Below are positions 24,001 through 31,618 of a stretch of DNA of 35,492 bases, one piece after another. The stretch lies in assembly GCA_007132965.1 (NCBI GenBank), contig SLNQ01000315.1:1-35492 (forward strand). The letters are read 5' to 3'. The translations under genes and the position numbers were made by a program. Origin of the DNA: Gemmatimonadota bacterium (GTDB lineage Bacteria > Gemmatimonadota > Gemmatimonadetes > Longimicrobiales > Gaopeijiaceae). The notes below the pieces were generated by a model. It was not told where the DNA came from. It saw nothing but the letters and a program-made list of their open reading frames with translations, and did not search any database. The stretch's first letter is position 1. Every line of letters starts with the position of its first letter.

Positions 24001-24306
24001 GACGCCCACTGGGAGCTCTGGAACTTTGGCCTCGGGGGGATGCCCCACCACGATGCCCTGAAGGTGGCCACCATCGAAGGGGCCCGTTACCTGGGCATGG
24101 ACCAGCACATCGGATCACTGGAGGAAGGCAAGCTGGCCGACCTCATCGTGCTCGAGGCAAATCCACTGGACGACCTCCAGAACTCGGAGCAAATCCGGTG
24201 GACCATGGTGAACGGACGACTCTACGACGCCCATACCATGGACCAGGTGGGCAACCACCCCAGCGAGCGGGGCTCGTTCTACTGGGAGGACTGGGGCTGG
24301 CGTTAG
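21001..24306 (+). CDS. Exported TolB-like beta-propeller fused to amidohydrolase
   Basis: The product is 1101 residues. An N-terminal arginine-rich signal sequence (hydrophobic AGAVIAALALALSLPSSLEAQ, ending near residue 57) is followed by PD40/TolB-type propeller repeats to about residue 670, each with an SPDG-like turn (SPDGTEIAFD, SPDGHWIAFTSDRSGGDNIWIMD, SPDGRLLYYSQ, SPDGRHLAFVK, SPDGETVVYRK). Residues about 690-1090 are an amidohydrolase: MPGMIDVHWHG with the HxH metal ligands near 748, Lys in ISVKSYNQ near 846, His in DGHTGVEHS, GAHGQRQGLDAHWE near 992, and the C-terminal GSLEEGKLADLIVLEANPL. Relatives hydrolyse cyclic amides or dipeptides. The propeller may gate or bind substrate. The strong AAGGAGG 6 nt before ATG 21001 decides the start although the frame is open far upstream. 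A palindrome precedes it and a terminator follows. Confidence 0.92.
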   Translation: MPDPRPKVDHSSGRKPNSRHAPRWRGSRGAGRGLTTAGAVIAALALALSLPSSLEAQANASDEWDVNDPPFQMAEVAIDVTEGTWMSLDVSPDGTEIAFDLLGDLYVMPIEGGEARALTDEIAWNMQPRYSPDGHWIAFTSDRSGGDNIWIMDREGENLQQVTDEDFRLLNGPEWSPDSEYIVARKHFTGTRSLGAGEMWMYHRSGGSGVQLTERPNDQKDKNEPAFSPDGRLLYYSQDVTPGSVFEYNKDPNQQIYAIRELDLETGDLRTLTGGPGGAVRPTPSPDGRHLAFVKRVRYDSHLFIRDLESGQEWSIYDDLERDMQEIWAIHGVYPSMAWTPDGESLVFWARGGIHRIDVESGEVSPIPFRVQTTRQVADAVRFPVDVHPEEFDVRLLRWVQVSPAGDQVVYSAMGHLYLRDLPDGEPRRVTTQDDHFEFFPSWSRDGDRLVYVSWNDEELSAIRVVSAAGARSGEVITDEPGHYREPAFSPDGETVVYRKTGGGGIVSPHWSDDPGLYRVAADGGAPRLLSESGREPHFGARSDRVYFLDAEDGRQVLKSIAVDGRDERTHLRSQWATTFRVAPDGRHVAFVERFQAYLRPFRASAGPVDVGPGSRDLPQQRVSRDAGDWLHWSGDGESLHWSLGPELFSLNVADAFAHLSEGDEAVDLPLAEGRDIGFRTMADAPTGSVAFTGARLITMNGDEVIEDGTLLVEENRIAAVGPADEVTVPADAYVVDAREMTVMPGMIDVHWHGSQGYQGVIPQRNQMNHASLAFGVTTIHDPSTNTYEFFTASEMARAGKVTGPRLFSTGQILYGATTAFTAEVNSLDDAREHLRRLGAKGAISVKSYNQPRRDQRQQILAAAIEEEIMVVPEGGATFQHNLNMVVDGHTGVEHSLSVENVYDDVIQLWSATEVGLTPTLVVAYGGLWGEEYWYSHTDVWANERLATFNPPLVLEARSRRAKRVPDEEWNHIRTSAHTNDLYQAGVGVQLGAHGQRQGLDAHWELWNFGLGGMPHHDALKVATIEGARYLGMDQHIGSLEEGKLADLIVLEANPLDDLQNSEQIRWTMVNGRLYDAHTMDQVGNHPSERGSFYWEDWGWR

Positions 24307-24308
24307 AC

Positions 24309-24329
24309 GGCTGTTGAAGAAGTCCAGGC
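24309..24329 (+). repeat. 21-nt repeat, copy 2, just downstream of the amidohydrolase
   Basis: It starts GGCTG, has the core TGAAGAAGT and ends CAGGC, matching the copy behind glyQS in 19 of 21 positions and in the same orientation relative to the upstream gene. It begins 2 nt after the stop codon and abuts the terminator stem. It resembles the ends of some insertion sequences (GGCTGTTGAARAAGT-like), but no transposase is nearby. Confidence 0.45.
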
Positions 24330-24330
24330 G

Positions 24331-24370
24331 CGCGGCCGGCGGGGCATCTCCTCCCCGGCCGCGTTTTTTT
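24331..24370 (+). terminator. Rho-independent terminator of the propeller-amidohydrolase gene
   Basis: CGCGGCCGG (24331-24339) pairs perfectly with CCGGCCGCG (24355-24363), a 9-bp GC stem with a 15-nt loop, followed at once by seven T (24364-24370). It lies 24 nt after the stop codon and is the clearest terminator in the window. Confidence 0.9.
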
Positions 24371-24627
24371 CCGGGAGGGTAGGAAAAACGGGCCCCACCG
24401 GAGGGTGCTGCCGGGGCGTCGGATCCGACGCCGGAGAGGGCCTGGAGGCCGCCTCGGAGGTCTGCTGCAGAGGGATGGACCGAAAGCACCCCAGGGTGTC
24501 CTGCGGTGCAACGCCTCCCCCCTGCAGCGGTCTCGCGACAGGTGTAGCGAAGCGCGGCACGGAACGTGCCAATCGTCCACACCGACGCGTTCACGATCCT
24601 CCTTCAAGGCACGTCCGGAGTCTCTTC
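24371..24627. other. Upstream region of the histidine kinase gene with two dyads
   Basis: No gene is seen between the terminator and the kinase start. Two inverted repeats stand out. One is the perfect 18-bp palindrome GGCGTCGGATCCGACGCC at 24415-24432. The other is GGCACG-GAA-CGTGCC at 24556-24570, about 57 nt before the ATG. Both could be regulator sites. No convincing -35/-10 pair was found. Confidence 0.4.
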
Positions 24628-25998
24628 ATGCCCCAAACCGAAGTCTCCTGTCCCTCCATGGGCGATTCCCCCTGCCACCCCCACTCCGCTGCCGCCAACG
24701 AACGAGACCGTGACCGTCACACCTCCAACCCCAACGAGACCCTGAGCCCGGCCGCCCCTGACCATGCCGCGGGCCCGACGCTTCATACCCGAAAGCTGGA
24801 GGCCCTGGGACGCCTCTCCGGCTGCGTGGCCCACGACTTCAACAATCTTCTCACGGTGATCCTGGGCGCCACCGGCTCGCTTCTCCAGACTCCACCCCAG
24901 GGCGATCCCATGGAGGCCATCCGCGAGATCCACGACTCGGCGCTCCGGGCCAGGCAGCTTACCCGCCAGATCCTGGCCGCTTCGAAACCCTCCTCGGCGG
25001 AGCCCCAGCCGCTGGACGTCTCCGATCGCCTCAGGGATCTCCTGGGTCTGCTGGGCCGTCTCCTGGGCGACCGGATGGAGGTACGTCACGAGTTCCATCC
25101 CGATCTACCCAGGGTCGTCATGGATCCCGGGCACCTGGATCAGGTGGTGATCAACCTGGCCGTCAACGCACGCGACGCCATGGAGGCCAGGGGCACCCTG
25201 GATGTCCGGGCCGCTCCCCACCCGGGACCGCCGGAGTCAGGCTCCCGGGCCGGGGTGCGTATCCAGGTCACTGACACCGGTGGGGGCATGGACCGGCAGA
25301 CGCAACGCCGGATCTTCGACCCGTTCTTTACGACCAAGGAGGAGGAGGGTGGAACCGGCTTGGGTCTCGCCACCGTCCTCCGCGTCGTCCACACCGCCGG
25401 CGGGCGGCTGGAGGTGGACAGCGAGCCGGGGCGTGGAACGACGGTGGAGGTCTGGCTTCCGGCCGCCGCCGGAGAAGCTCAAGGGGCGCCGGATGAGCAG
25501 GGGACAGGAGGCAAGGCCGAGGAGCCGGCCGGCCGAGACCGAGACGCCCGGCCAGTCCCCCGATCCACTGGGCACCCCTCGACGCGTCGCGGGGGAGAGG
25601 GCTCCCCGGCCCGGATCCTCGTGGTGGAAGACGACCCGGCGGTGCGACGCCTGGTGGGTCGGGCGCTTCGAAGGGCAGGCTTCCAGGTCCGGGAGGCCGC
25701 CGGGATGGAGGAGGCCGTGGCTCTGGTCACATCGTCCGAAGGGGCCCTGGATCTCCTGGTGGTGGACCTGATGCTTCCCGACGGGTCGGGGATGGAGCTC
25801 CTGGAGGTCCTCCGGTCAGGGGATCCGGAGAACCAACCTCCTCGAACCGTTCTCATGTCGGGTTACACCCGGGACGAGGTGGCCGCAGACGTTCTCTCCA
25901 ACCCCGAGGTGCGGTTCCTCCCCAAGCCGTTTCAGTTGGATGAGCTTATCGCGGTGGTGCGCGACGCGCTGGAGTTGCGCCCGGGATCCTCGGCATAG
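24628..25998 (+). CDS. Soluble hybrid histidine kinase-response regulator
   Basis: The product is 456 residues. A polar, unrecognised N-terminus of about 55 residues precedes a HisKA-type phosphoacceptor helix (LEALGRLSGCVAHDFNNLLTVILG, His69), the variant with HDFNN common in PAS-linked kinases. The HATPase domain has N box VINLAVNARDAM, G1 VTDTGGGMD, FDPFFTTKEEEGGTGLGLATV and a GRGTTVEVWLP end. A charged linker (about 285-330) leads to a receiver domain (ILVVEDDPAVRRLVG...LLVVDLMLPDGSG, Asp380; Lys in FLPKPF). There is no transmembrane segment and no recognisable PAS, GAF or other sensor domain, so input must come from the short N-terminus or a partner. No output regulator is adjacent. ATG 24628 has GGAG 7 nt upstream; ATG 24658 is possible. 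The 3' end lies 2 nt from the convergent protease gene. Confidence 0.92.
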   Translation: MPQTEVSCPSMGDSPCHPHSAAANERDRDRHTSNPNETLSPAAPDHAAGPTLHTRKLEALGRLSGCVAHDFNNLLTVILGATGSLLQTPPQGDPMEAIREIHDSALRARQLTRQILAASKPSSAEPQPLDVSDRLRDLLGLLGRLLGDRMEVRHEFHPDLPRVVMDPGHLDQVVINLAVNARDAMEARGTLDVRAAPHPGPPESGSRAGVRIQVTDTGGGMDRQTQRRIFDPFFTTKEEEGGTGLGLATVLRVVHTAGGRLEVDSEPGRGTTVEVWLPAAAGEAQGAPDEQGTGGKAEEPAGRDRDARPVPRSTGHPSTRRGGEGSPARILVVEDDPAVRRLVGRALRRAGFQVREAAGMEEAVALVTSSEGALDLLVVDLMLPDGSGMELLEVLRSGDPENQPPRTVLMSGYTRDEVAADVLSNPEVRFLPKPFQLDELIAVVRDALELRPGSSA

Positions 25999-26000
25999 GC

Positions 26001-28532
26001 TCAGCCCTCGGCCAGCGTCCGATCGATCCGGACCAGGACGTCCTCCAGGTGGATCCGGGTCATGCCGTCGGGAGCCTGTCCGACCCCCGCCTCCACCTCC
26101 TGGCGGAGCTGCCGGAGCTGGCTGCGGACGATGGCCTCCATGTCGGAGTGACCCACGTGCAACTCGGCGTTCAGCGGCGGGTCGTCGTCGCTGCCCACCC
26201 TGAAGTTGCCCGAGGCCGGCGGAACGAGGTAGTCGGTCTCCGCCTCGTGCATGATCCAGTGCAGGCGATCCAGGTAGACCCGCTGGAGGTTCCGGCGGAA
26301 GGGGTCCACCGCCGCTCCCTCCTCCACCTCGCGCCAGATGCTGGCCCGGAGGTCGTCCATCATCTCCACCGGCCCGTAGGCCTCGTCGCCCAGGAAGTAC
26401 TCCTGCTCGATCATTCGTGCCAGGCGGTTGGGTTGGACGAACCGCTCCATGGCCTGGTCGTGGTAGGCCCGGATCCGCTCCAGCGCACCGGCGTGCTCCA
26501 GGAGCCGCAGCACTTCCTTGTCCAGTAGCCACTCCGGGGTAGCCCAGGCGTGCTCGTCGAGCCAGGCCATGGCACGGAGCTGGTGGTCCCGATCCACGGT
26601 GGTGTAGACCGGACCTTCCTCGCCGTACCGCTTCAGGTGCGTGTATACGCCCCCCACGTAGACCGATGCGTGCTGGATGTAGCGGGCCCACTGGGTAATG
26701 ATCTGACCGTAGTGGGCCTCCAACTCCGAGTAGTCCTCGCCGTGGGTGCTCACGCGATCCACCAGGCGGGGCATGAGCCGCTTCAGGTTGGCCAGTCCGT
26801 ACTCCGACGACTTCACCAGGTCGTCACCCATGGCCTCGGTCATCCGCTGCGGGTCCCACTCCTGGTGCCAGATGTACTGGCCCTCCAGGAAGCGGTAGTG
26901 GCGGTGCTCGGCTCGCTCCATGACCATCTCGTTCAGGGTCGGCCACTCCTCGTCGGGGGTTTGGTACTGGGGGAGGTGGGTGTGACCCCACTCCACCGCC
27001 CACATGTCGGCCAGCCCCACCCGACGCCGTTCCAGCTCCGGGATGTCGTCACCGGGCTGGGCCACGTAGTTGAAGCGGGTGCGCCCCACCACCGACGCGG
27101 CATGCCCCATCTCCTCGATGAAGGCCGCCGAGCGGAGAGAGTCGGTGGGATGGGCCACGTTGCCCATCTGGTTGTGGGGGAGCCCGACCACGTGGGCGAT
27201 CTCGTGCGACACCACGTAGCGCAGTGCCTCACCCATCATTTCCTGGGAAATCTCATCGCCTCTGAGGTCTTCGTGGCGACCGGCGAGCTGCGAGAAGATC
27301 CACCAGCGGAGCCGCTCCGGGAGGGCGTGGAACATGTTGATGTGGCCCCGGATGAGCTGTCCTGACCGGGGGTCCCAGGCACCGCCCCCGGCGTTGGCCG
27401 AGCGCACCGGAGTGGCCACGTAGCGGACCACCGAGTAGCGAGCGTCCTCCAGGCTGAAGTCCGGGTCCTCCTCGGGGGTGGGTGCCACCCGGACCTCGAT
27501 GGCGTTCCGGTAGCCGGCCTTCTCGAAGGCCTCGTTCCACTCCAGCAGCCCCTCCTTGAAGTACGGGATCCACTCCTCGGGCGTAGCGGGATCGATGTAC
27601 CAGACCCACGGCTCCACCGGCTCCACCAACTCGCCCCGCTGGTACGCCTCCATGTCGCTGGGCTCGAGCCAGTAGCGCCGGATGTACTCGATCCGCTCTA
27701 CGCCCTGGTGATCCCGGCCGTAGTCGAGCTGCGCGATCCCCCGAAGTCCCACTCGCTCGTCGAACCAGCGCCGGGGCTTGGGTTCTTCCGGGAGCAGGAT
27801 CATGGAGTGGTTCAGCTCGGCCGAGATGGAGCGACCCCGGGCCTGCGAGGGCGGATTGTCGGCGCCGTAGGTGAGCGTAGACCGTACCTCGATGTTGATG
27901 GGGAAGCTCCGGACGGAGTTGACCTCGCTGCGGCTTCGGTCAACGCCCCGGGCGCCGTACTGGGCTCGCTGTCCGGCTCCGATCTCGAAGGCGTCGGCAC
28001 CGCCCAGGTAGAGGTCCGAGACGTCCACCACGCTGGTGCCCTGCCCCCGGGCCTCGATCGGGAGGCTGGCCAGAATAGGGGCGAAGTTGGCCCGCTCCAC
28101 GGCCATATAGACGGGCATGTCCGGATCGGCATCCACCTGGTACGAGATGGCCCGGAGTCGGATCCGGTCACCCTGGCGCTCCCACCGGACCACCATCTCG
28201 CCGCCGGGGCTGGTTCCGTCGGTGGCGAGCCCCTGCTGGGTCCGGGCATACCGGCTCATGAGGAGCATGTCCCGGCCCAGGATGCTGTCGGGAATCTCGT
28301 ACAGGATCCGGTCTTCTTGCTGGTGCACGTGGAAGAGCCCCTCCTGGGAATCGGCGCCCGATGGCACCACGTCCTGGTAGTCCCTTACCTGCGCTTCAGC
28401 GCTGGTGGCCACAGCCAGGAGGACCAGCGCTCCCAGCAGGCTCAGCACTGGCAAGAGCCGGGCGGAGAGCGGGGGGGCGGCGGTGCCCTCGGGGTGAGCT
28501 CGCAGCAGACGCAGGGGACGGAACCGGGTCAT
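26001..28532 (-). CDS. Exported zinc metalloprotease, DUF5117/DUF5118 type
   Basis: The product is 843 residues. A signal peptide (hydrophobic LLPVLSLLGALVLLAVATSAEA, cut near residue 47) is followed by a DUF5117-like region (about 60-300: YEIPDSILGRDMLLMSR, GGEMVVRWERQGDRIRLR, SFPINIEVRSTLTYG). A metzincin-like catalytic core carries HEIAHVVGLPHN (ligands His443, His447, His453; general base Glu444). EWNEAFEKAGYRNAIEV and the downstream YGLANLKRLMPRL helical region are conserved features of this family. It is a secreted or periplasmic endopeptidase with unknown substrates, common in Bacteroidota and Gemmatimonadota. ATG 28532 has GGAGG 7 nt upstream. The gene diverges from the LolA-like gene and ends 2 nt from the kinase gene. 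Confidence 0.93.
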   Translation of the reverse strand: MTRFRPLRLLRAHPEGTAAPPLSARLLPVLSLLGALVLLAVATSAEAQVRDYQDVVPSGADSQEGLFHVHQQEDRILYEIPDSILGRDMLLMSRYARTQQGLATDGTSPGGEMVVRWERQGDRIRLRAISYQVDADPDMPVYMAVERANFAPILASLPIEARGQGTSVVDVSDLYLGGADAFEIGAGQRAQYGARGVDRSRSEVNSVRSFPINIEVRSTLTYGADNPPSQARGRSISAELNHSMILLPEEPKPRRWFDERVGLRGIAQLDYGRDHQGVERIEYIRRYWLEPSDMEAYQRGELVEPVEPWVWYIDPATPEEWIPYFKEGLLEWNEAFEKAGYRNAIEVRVAPTPEEDPDFSLEDARYSVVRYVATPVRSANAGGGAWDPRSGQLIRGHINMFHALPERLRWWIFSQLAGRHEDLRGDEISQEMMGEALRYVVSHEIAHVVGLPHNQMGNVAHPTDSLRSAAFIEEMGHAASVVGRTRFNYVAQPGDDIPELERRRVGLADMWAVEWGHTHLPQYQTPDEEWPTLNEMVMERAEHRHYRFLEGQYIWHQEWDPQRMTEAMGDDLVKSSEYGLANLKRLMPRLVDRVSTHGEDYSELEAHYGQIITQWARYIQHASVYVGGVYTHLKRYGEEGPVYTTVDRDHQLRAMAWLDEHAWATPEWLLDKEVLRLLEHAGALERIRAYHDQAMERFVQPNRLARMIEQEYFLGDEAYGPVEMMDDLRASIWREVEEGAAVDPFRRNLQRVYLDRLHWIMHEAETDYLVPPASGNFRVGSDDDPPLNAELHVGHSDMEAIVRSQLRQLRQEVEAGVGQAPDGMTRIHLEDVLVRIDRTLAEG

Positions 28533-28600
28533 GGGGTGGCCTCCGGAAGACAGACTCGACGTGAAACGAAGACGTGGGGTGAGCCGTCGACAGGCGACAG

Positions 28601-28632
28601 CCCGATCCTCCCAGGCTACGAGCCGGATCGGG
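28601..28632. promoter_or_regulatory. Inverted repeat CCCGATCC-N16-GGATCGGG in divergent promoter region
   Basis: Two perfect 8-nt arms (28601-28608, 28625-28632) lie about 70 nt upstream of the metalloprotease start and 150 nt upstream of the LolA-like start. It could be a bidirectional operator or a leader hairpin. A second GC stem follows on the plus strand, GCGGGG/CCCCGC at 28655-28672. The rest of 28533-28780 shows no gene. Confidence 0.35.
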
Positions 28633-28780
28633 CATCTGCAAGTTCGTAGGAGCTGCGGGGCCGCTTCCCCGCCACGCCCCAGGGGGATCTTTTTCCGGCC
28701 CCGGCAGGTAAGCGAGGCGTTGTGGAATCCGGCTCGTGCCCAGCACCGGGCCCCGCCCCAGACCTCTCAGGAAACACCCA

Positions 28781-29656
28781 ATGTCCTCTCCTCATCGCAG
28801 ACCCGGTGCTGTGCTGGCCATGACCGCTCTGGCCCTGGCCGCCACAGCCTTCACCGTCCCTTCCAGCGCCGCGGCGCAATCGGCCCAGGAGATCCTGGCC
28901 CAGGCGCTGGAAGCCCACGACGCCCGGCTGGCAGGGATCGAGGACGTGACGGTGACCCAGGAGATCATGGGAATCCCCATGACCTCGTACATGGTCCGGG
29001 AGACCGTGGACGGGCGTGCGGTCCTGCGGTCCAGGGCCAACCACACCCCCGGATTCGACGAAAACATCCAGTTCGATGCCGCCGAAGCCTTCTGGACCGA
29101 TCCCTACGAACTCTGGGGCGCGTCGGCGGACCGTTGGGTCCTCGAGGGGCCGAGCTCAATGGACGGAAGGAGCACCTGGAGTCTCCAGATCTCCGACTTC
29201 GATGGCCTCGACCTGGAATTCGACATCCCCAACGGTGCCGATGGCTTCGACCTCCGGGAACTTGCCGTGGAGATGGACCGTGAGCTGCTGGTCCCCCTCC
29301 AGGTGGGCATCCGCGGGGAGGTCCGGGACGGCGGTCGACTCCACCCCGTGGCGATGCAGATCCACTTCTCCGACTACCGCGAAGTCCAGGGTTACCTGCA
29401 CCCCTTCGTCACCGCCCTCGAGCTGGACATGGCTTCGTCCGGGATCTCGGAGACGGAGCTGGAGCAGGCCCGTGCCGGAATGGCCGAACTTCAGCGGCAG
29501 CTCGAGGAGATGCCCGAGGCCCAGAGACAGATGATCCAGGGGATGATGCAGGAACAGCTTCAGGCCTTCGAGAACGTGCTGGCCGGTGAGGCAATCGAGC
29601 TGCAGCTCAGGGTCATGGACCTCCAGGTCAACAGCGGTCCTCCCACCGGACCTTGA
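28781..29656 (+). CDS. Exported LolA-like protein of unknown function
   Basis: The product is 291 residues. A Sec signal peptide (AVLAMTALALAATAFTVPSSAAAQ, cut near residue 33) is followed by SAQEILAQALEAHDARLAGIEDVTVTQEIMGIPMTSYMVRE, the usual opening of LolA/outer-membrane-lipoprotein-sorting-like half-barrels. A beta-rich middle follows. The last 80 residues include a Gln/Glu/Met-rich predicted helix (ARAGMAELQRQLEEMPEAQRQMIQGMM), likely a coiled coil. No catalytic motif is visible. ATG 28781 has AGGAA 7 nt upstream and opens the signal peptide; an in-frame start 15 codons earlier is not needed. The LVIVD pair follows after 74 nt, and all three may be co-transcribed. Confidence 0.75.
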   Translation: MSSPHRRPGAVLAMTALALAATAFTVPSSAAAQSAQEILAQALEAHDARLAGIEDVTVTQEIMGIPMTSYMVRETVDGRAVLRSRANHTPGFDENIQFDAAEAFWTDPYELWGASADRWVLEGPSSMDGRSTWSLQISDFDGLDLEFDIPNGADGFDLRELAVEMDRELLVPLQVGIRGEVRDGGRLHPVAMQIHFSDYREVQGYLHPFVTALELDMASSGISETELEQARAGMAELQRQLEEMPEAQRQMIQGMMQEQLQAFENVLAGEAIELQLRVMDLQVNSGPPTGP

Positions 29657-29730
29657 CCGTTCCCGTCGCCGAACATTCGAGCCTCGACGCAGGCCAATCA
29701 TCCATTCGCCCCCAGAACGGAACCTTGCAT

Positions 29731-31572
29731 ATGACCAGTGACCAGGTGACTCAGTCCTCCGCAGCCGGAAGGGCCCTGCTCTTCCCCATCACCCTCCTCC
29801 TCATGGCCATGGCGCTGACCCTGGTGGCGTCTCCCGCCGCCGGCCAGCAGAATCCGGCCTTCACCGCCGACAATGATCCCCGGGTGGGACTGGGCGCCGG
29901 ATGGACCGATGCCGAGGAGGCGTCGTGGAACATGAACCTGCTGGTGAACCTGCCCCGGCCCGACGGCTTCTACAATCCGGAAACTCCCGGCGACGGCCGC
30001 TTCTCCAACACCGACATGGGCTTCCAGGGCAACCTGGCCTTCGTGGGCAACTATCACGGATTCAACGTCTACGATATCTCCGACCCCGCGAACCCGGAGC
30101 TCCGGACCTCGGTGGTGTGCCCCGGCGGACAGGGCGACATCTCCGTCTTCGGCGACCTGGTCTTCATGTCGGCTCAGGAGACCCGGGGCCGACTGGACTG
30201 CGGCACCCAGGGCGTCCAGGAGCCGGTCTCGACCGAACGCTTCCGCGGAGTGAGGATCTTCGACATCAGCGACCTGGCCAACCCGCAGCAGGTGGCGGCC
30301 ATCCAGACCTGCCGCGGTTCCCACACCCACACCCTCGTCACCGACCCCAACGACACCGAAACGCTCTACGTCTACAACTCGGGGACCAGCGGTTCCCGCT
30401 CAGCGGAGGAGCTGGAGGGCTGCGTAGACGTGCGGGATCCCGACGATCCCACCACCGCCTACTGGAGCATCGACGTGATCCGGGTCCCCCTGGCGGCACC
30501 GCACGAGGCCGAGCTCATCGACTCGCCCCGGGTCTTCGCCGACGACGAGACGGGCCGCATCGCCGGACTCTGGCAGGGGGGCGACCACGGGGAGGGAACC
30601 CAGCGCACCCGTGACACCAACATGTGCCACGACATCACGGCCTACCCCGAGATCGGCCTGGCCGCCGGCGCCTGCTCGGGCAACGGGATCCTCTTCGACA
30701 TCTCGAACCCGGCGGTGCCGGTGCGGGTGGACGAGGTCGTCGACCCCAACTTCGCGTACTGGCATTCGGCCACCTTCAACAATGACGGCACCAAGGTGAT
30801 CTTCACCGACGAGTGGGGCGGCGGCGGGGCGCCGCGGTGCCTGGCCACCGACCAGCCGGAGTGGGGTGCCAACGCCATCTTCGACATCGTGGACGGGCGC
30901 ATGCAGCTGGCCAGCTACTACAAGTTGCCGGCGCCACAGAGCGAGCTGGAGAACTGCGTGGCTCACAACGGTTCGCTGGTTCCGGTTCCGGGCCGTGACA
31001 TCAAGGTCCAGGCCTGGTACCAGGGCGGTGTCTCGGTCTTCGACTTCACCGACACCGCCAATCCCTACGAGATCGCCTTCTTTGACCGGGGCCCTCTGAG
31101 CGCAGAGGAGCTGCACACCGGGGGGTACTGGTCCACGTACTGGTACAACGGTCACGTCTACGGTTCAGAGATCTCCCGGGGACTGGACGTGCTGGAGCTC
31201 GTTCCCAACGAGTATCTCTCGGAGAACGAACTGGCGGCAGCCCGCCTGGTGCAGTTCCACGAGTTCAACCCTCAGCACCAGCCCCGCATGCACTGGCCCG
31301 CAGACATGGTGGTCGCCCGCGCCTATTTCGACCAACTCATGCGCCACGACGGCCTGGCGCCAGAGCGGGCAGGGGAGGTGGCGGCCGAGATGGACCGGAT
31401 CGACGAGCTGCCCCACGGAGCTGGGAAGCGAGCCGAGCTGGCTGAGCTGGCCACCCGGCTCTGGGCCGACGCACGCAGGGTGGATGAGGGAGCCGCAGGC
31501 GACGCGGACCGTATCCGCCGACTGGCCGGAGCCCTCCTGGACCTGGCCGCCGAGCAGCGCCACGAACTCTGA
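29731..31572 (+). CDS. Exported LVIVD-repeat beta-propeller protein, tandem copy 1
   Basis: The product is 613 residues. A signal peptide (LLFPITLLLMAMALTLVASPAAG, cut near 38) precedes a propeller of LVIVD-type repeats, recognised by FNVYDISDPANPELRT, VRIFDISDLANPQQVA, GILFDISNPAVPVRVDE and VSVFDFTDTANPYEIA. Conserved Cys and His residues are numerous for an exported protein: CPGGQGD, LDCGTQG, QTCRGSHTHT, LEGC, MCHDIT, GACSGNG, YWHSATF, PRCLA, ENCVAHNGS. The C-terminal 90 residues are helical. The family is usually annotated only as a surface repeat protein. The start at ATG 29731 has no strong ribosome-binding site, but it gives the signal peptide. A closely related copy follows 46 nt downstream. 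Confidence 0.85.
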   Translation: MTSDQVTQSSAAGRALLFPITLLLMAMALTLVASPAAGQQNPAFTADNDPRVGLGAGWTDAEEASWNMNLLVNLPRPDGFYNPETPGDGRFSNTDMGFQGNLAFVGNYHGFNVYDISDPANPELRTSVVCPGGQGDISVFGDLVFMSAQETRGRLDCGTQGVQEPVSTERFRGVRIFDISDLANPQQVAAIQTCRGSHTHTLVTDPNDTETLYVYNSGTSGSRSAEELEGCVDVRDPDDPTTAYWSIDVIRVPLAAPHEAELIDSPRVFADDETGRIAGLWQGGDHGEGTQRTRDTNMCHDITAYPEIGLAAGACSGNGILFDISNPAVPVRVDEVVDPNFAYWHSATFNNDGTKVIFTDEWGGGGAPRCLATDQPEWGANAIFDIVDGRMQLASYYKLPAPQSELENCVAHNGSLVPVPGRDIKVQAWYQGGVSVFDFTDTANPYEIAFFDRGPLSAEELHTGGYWSTYWYNGHVYGSEISRGLDVLELVPNEYLSENELAAARLVQFHEFNPQHQPRMHWPADMVVARAYFDQLMRHDGLAPERAGEVAAEMDRIDELPHGAGKRAELAELATRLWADARRVDEGAAGDADRIRRLAGALLDLAAEQRHEL

Positions 31573-31618
31573 TCGAACCACGACCCTGGAACCCGAACCC
31601 CAACCGGCTTCGCGACAC

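Noticed and set aside
21391..24108. 905-codon minus-strand open frame opposite the propeller-amidohydrolase
   Set aside because: It is Val/Gly/His-rich with no recognisable domain. The plus strand carries a ribosome-binding site, signal peptide, repeats and catalytic motifs.
28655..28693. GC stem followed by a T5 run, read as a rho-independent terminator
   Set aside because: No plus-strand gene ends before it (the nearest ends at 25998), and the T-run is separated from the stem. I kept it only as possible leader structure.
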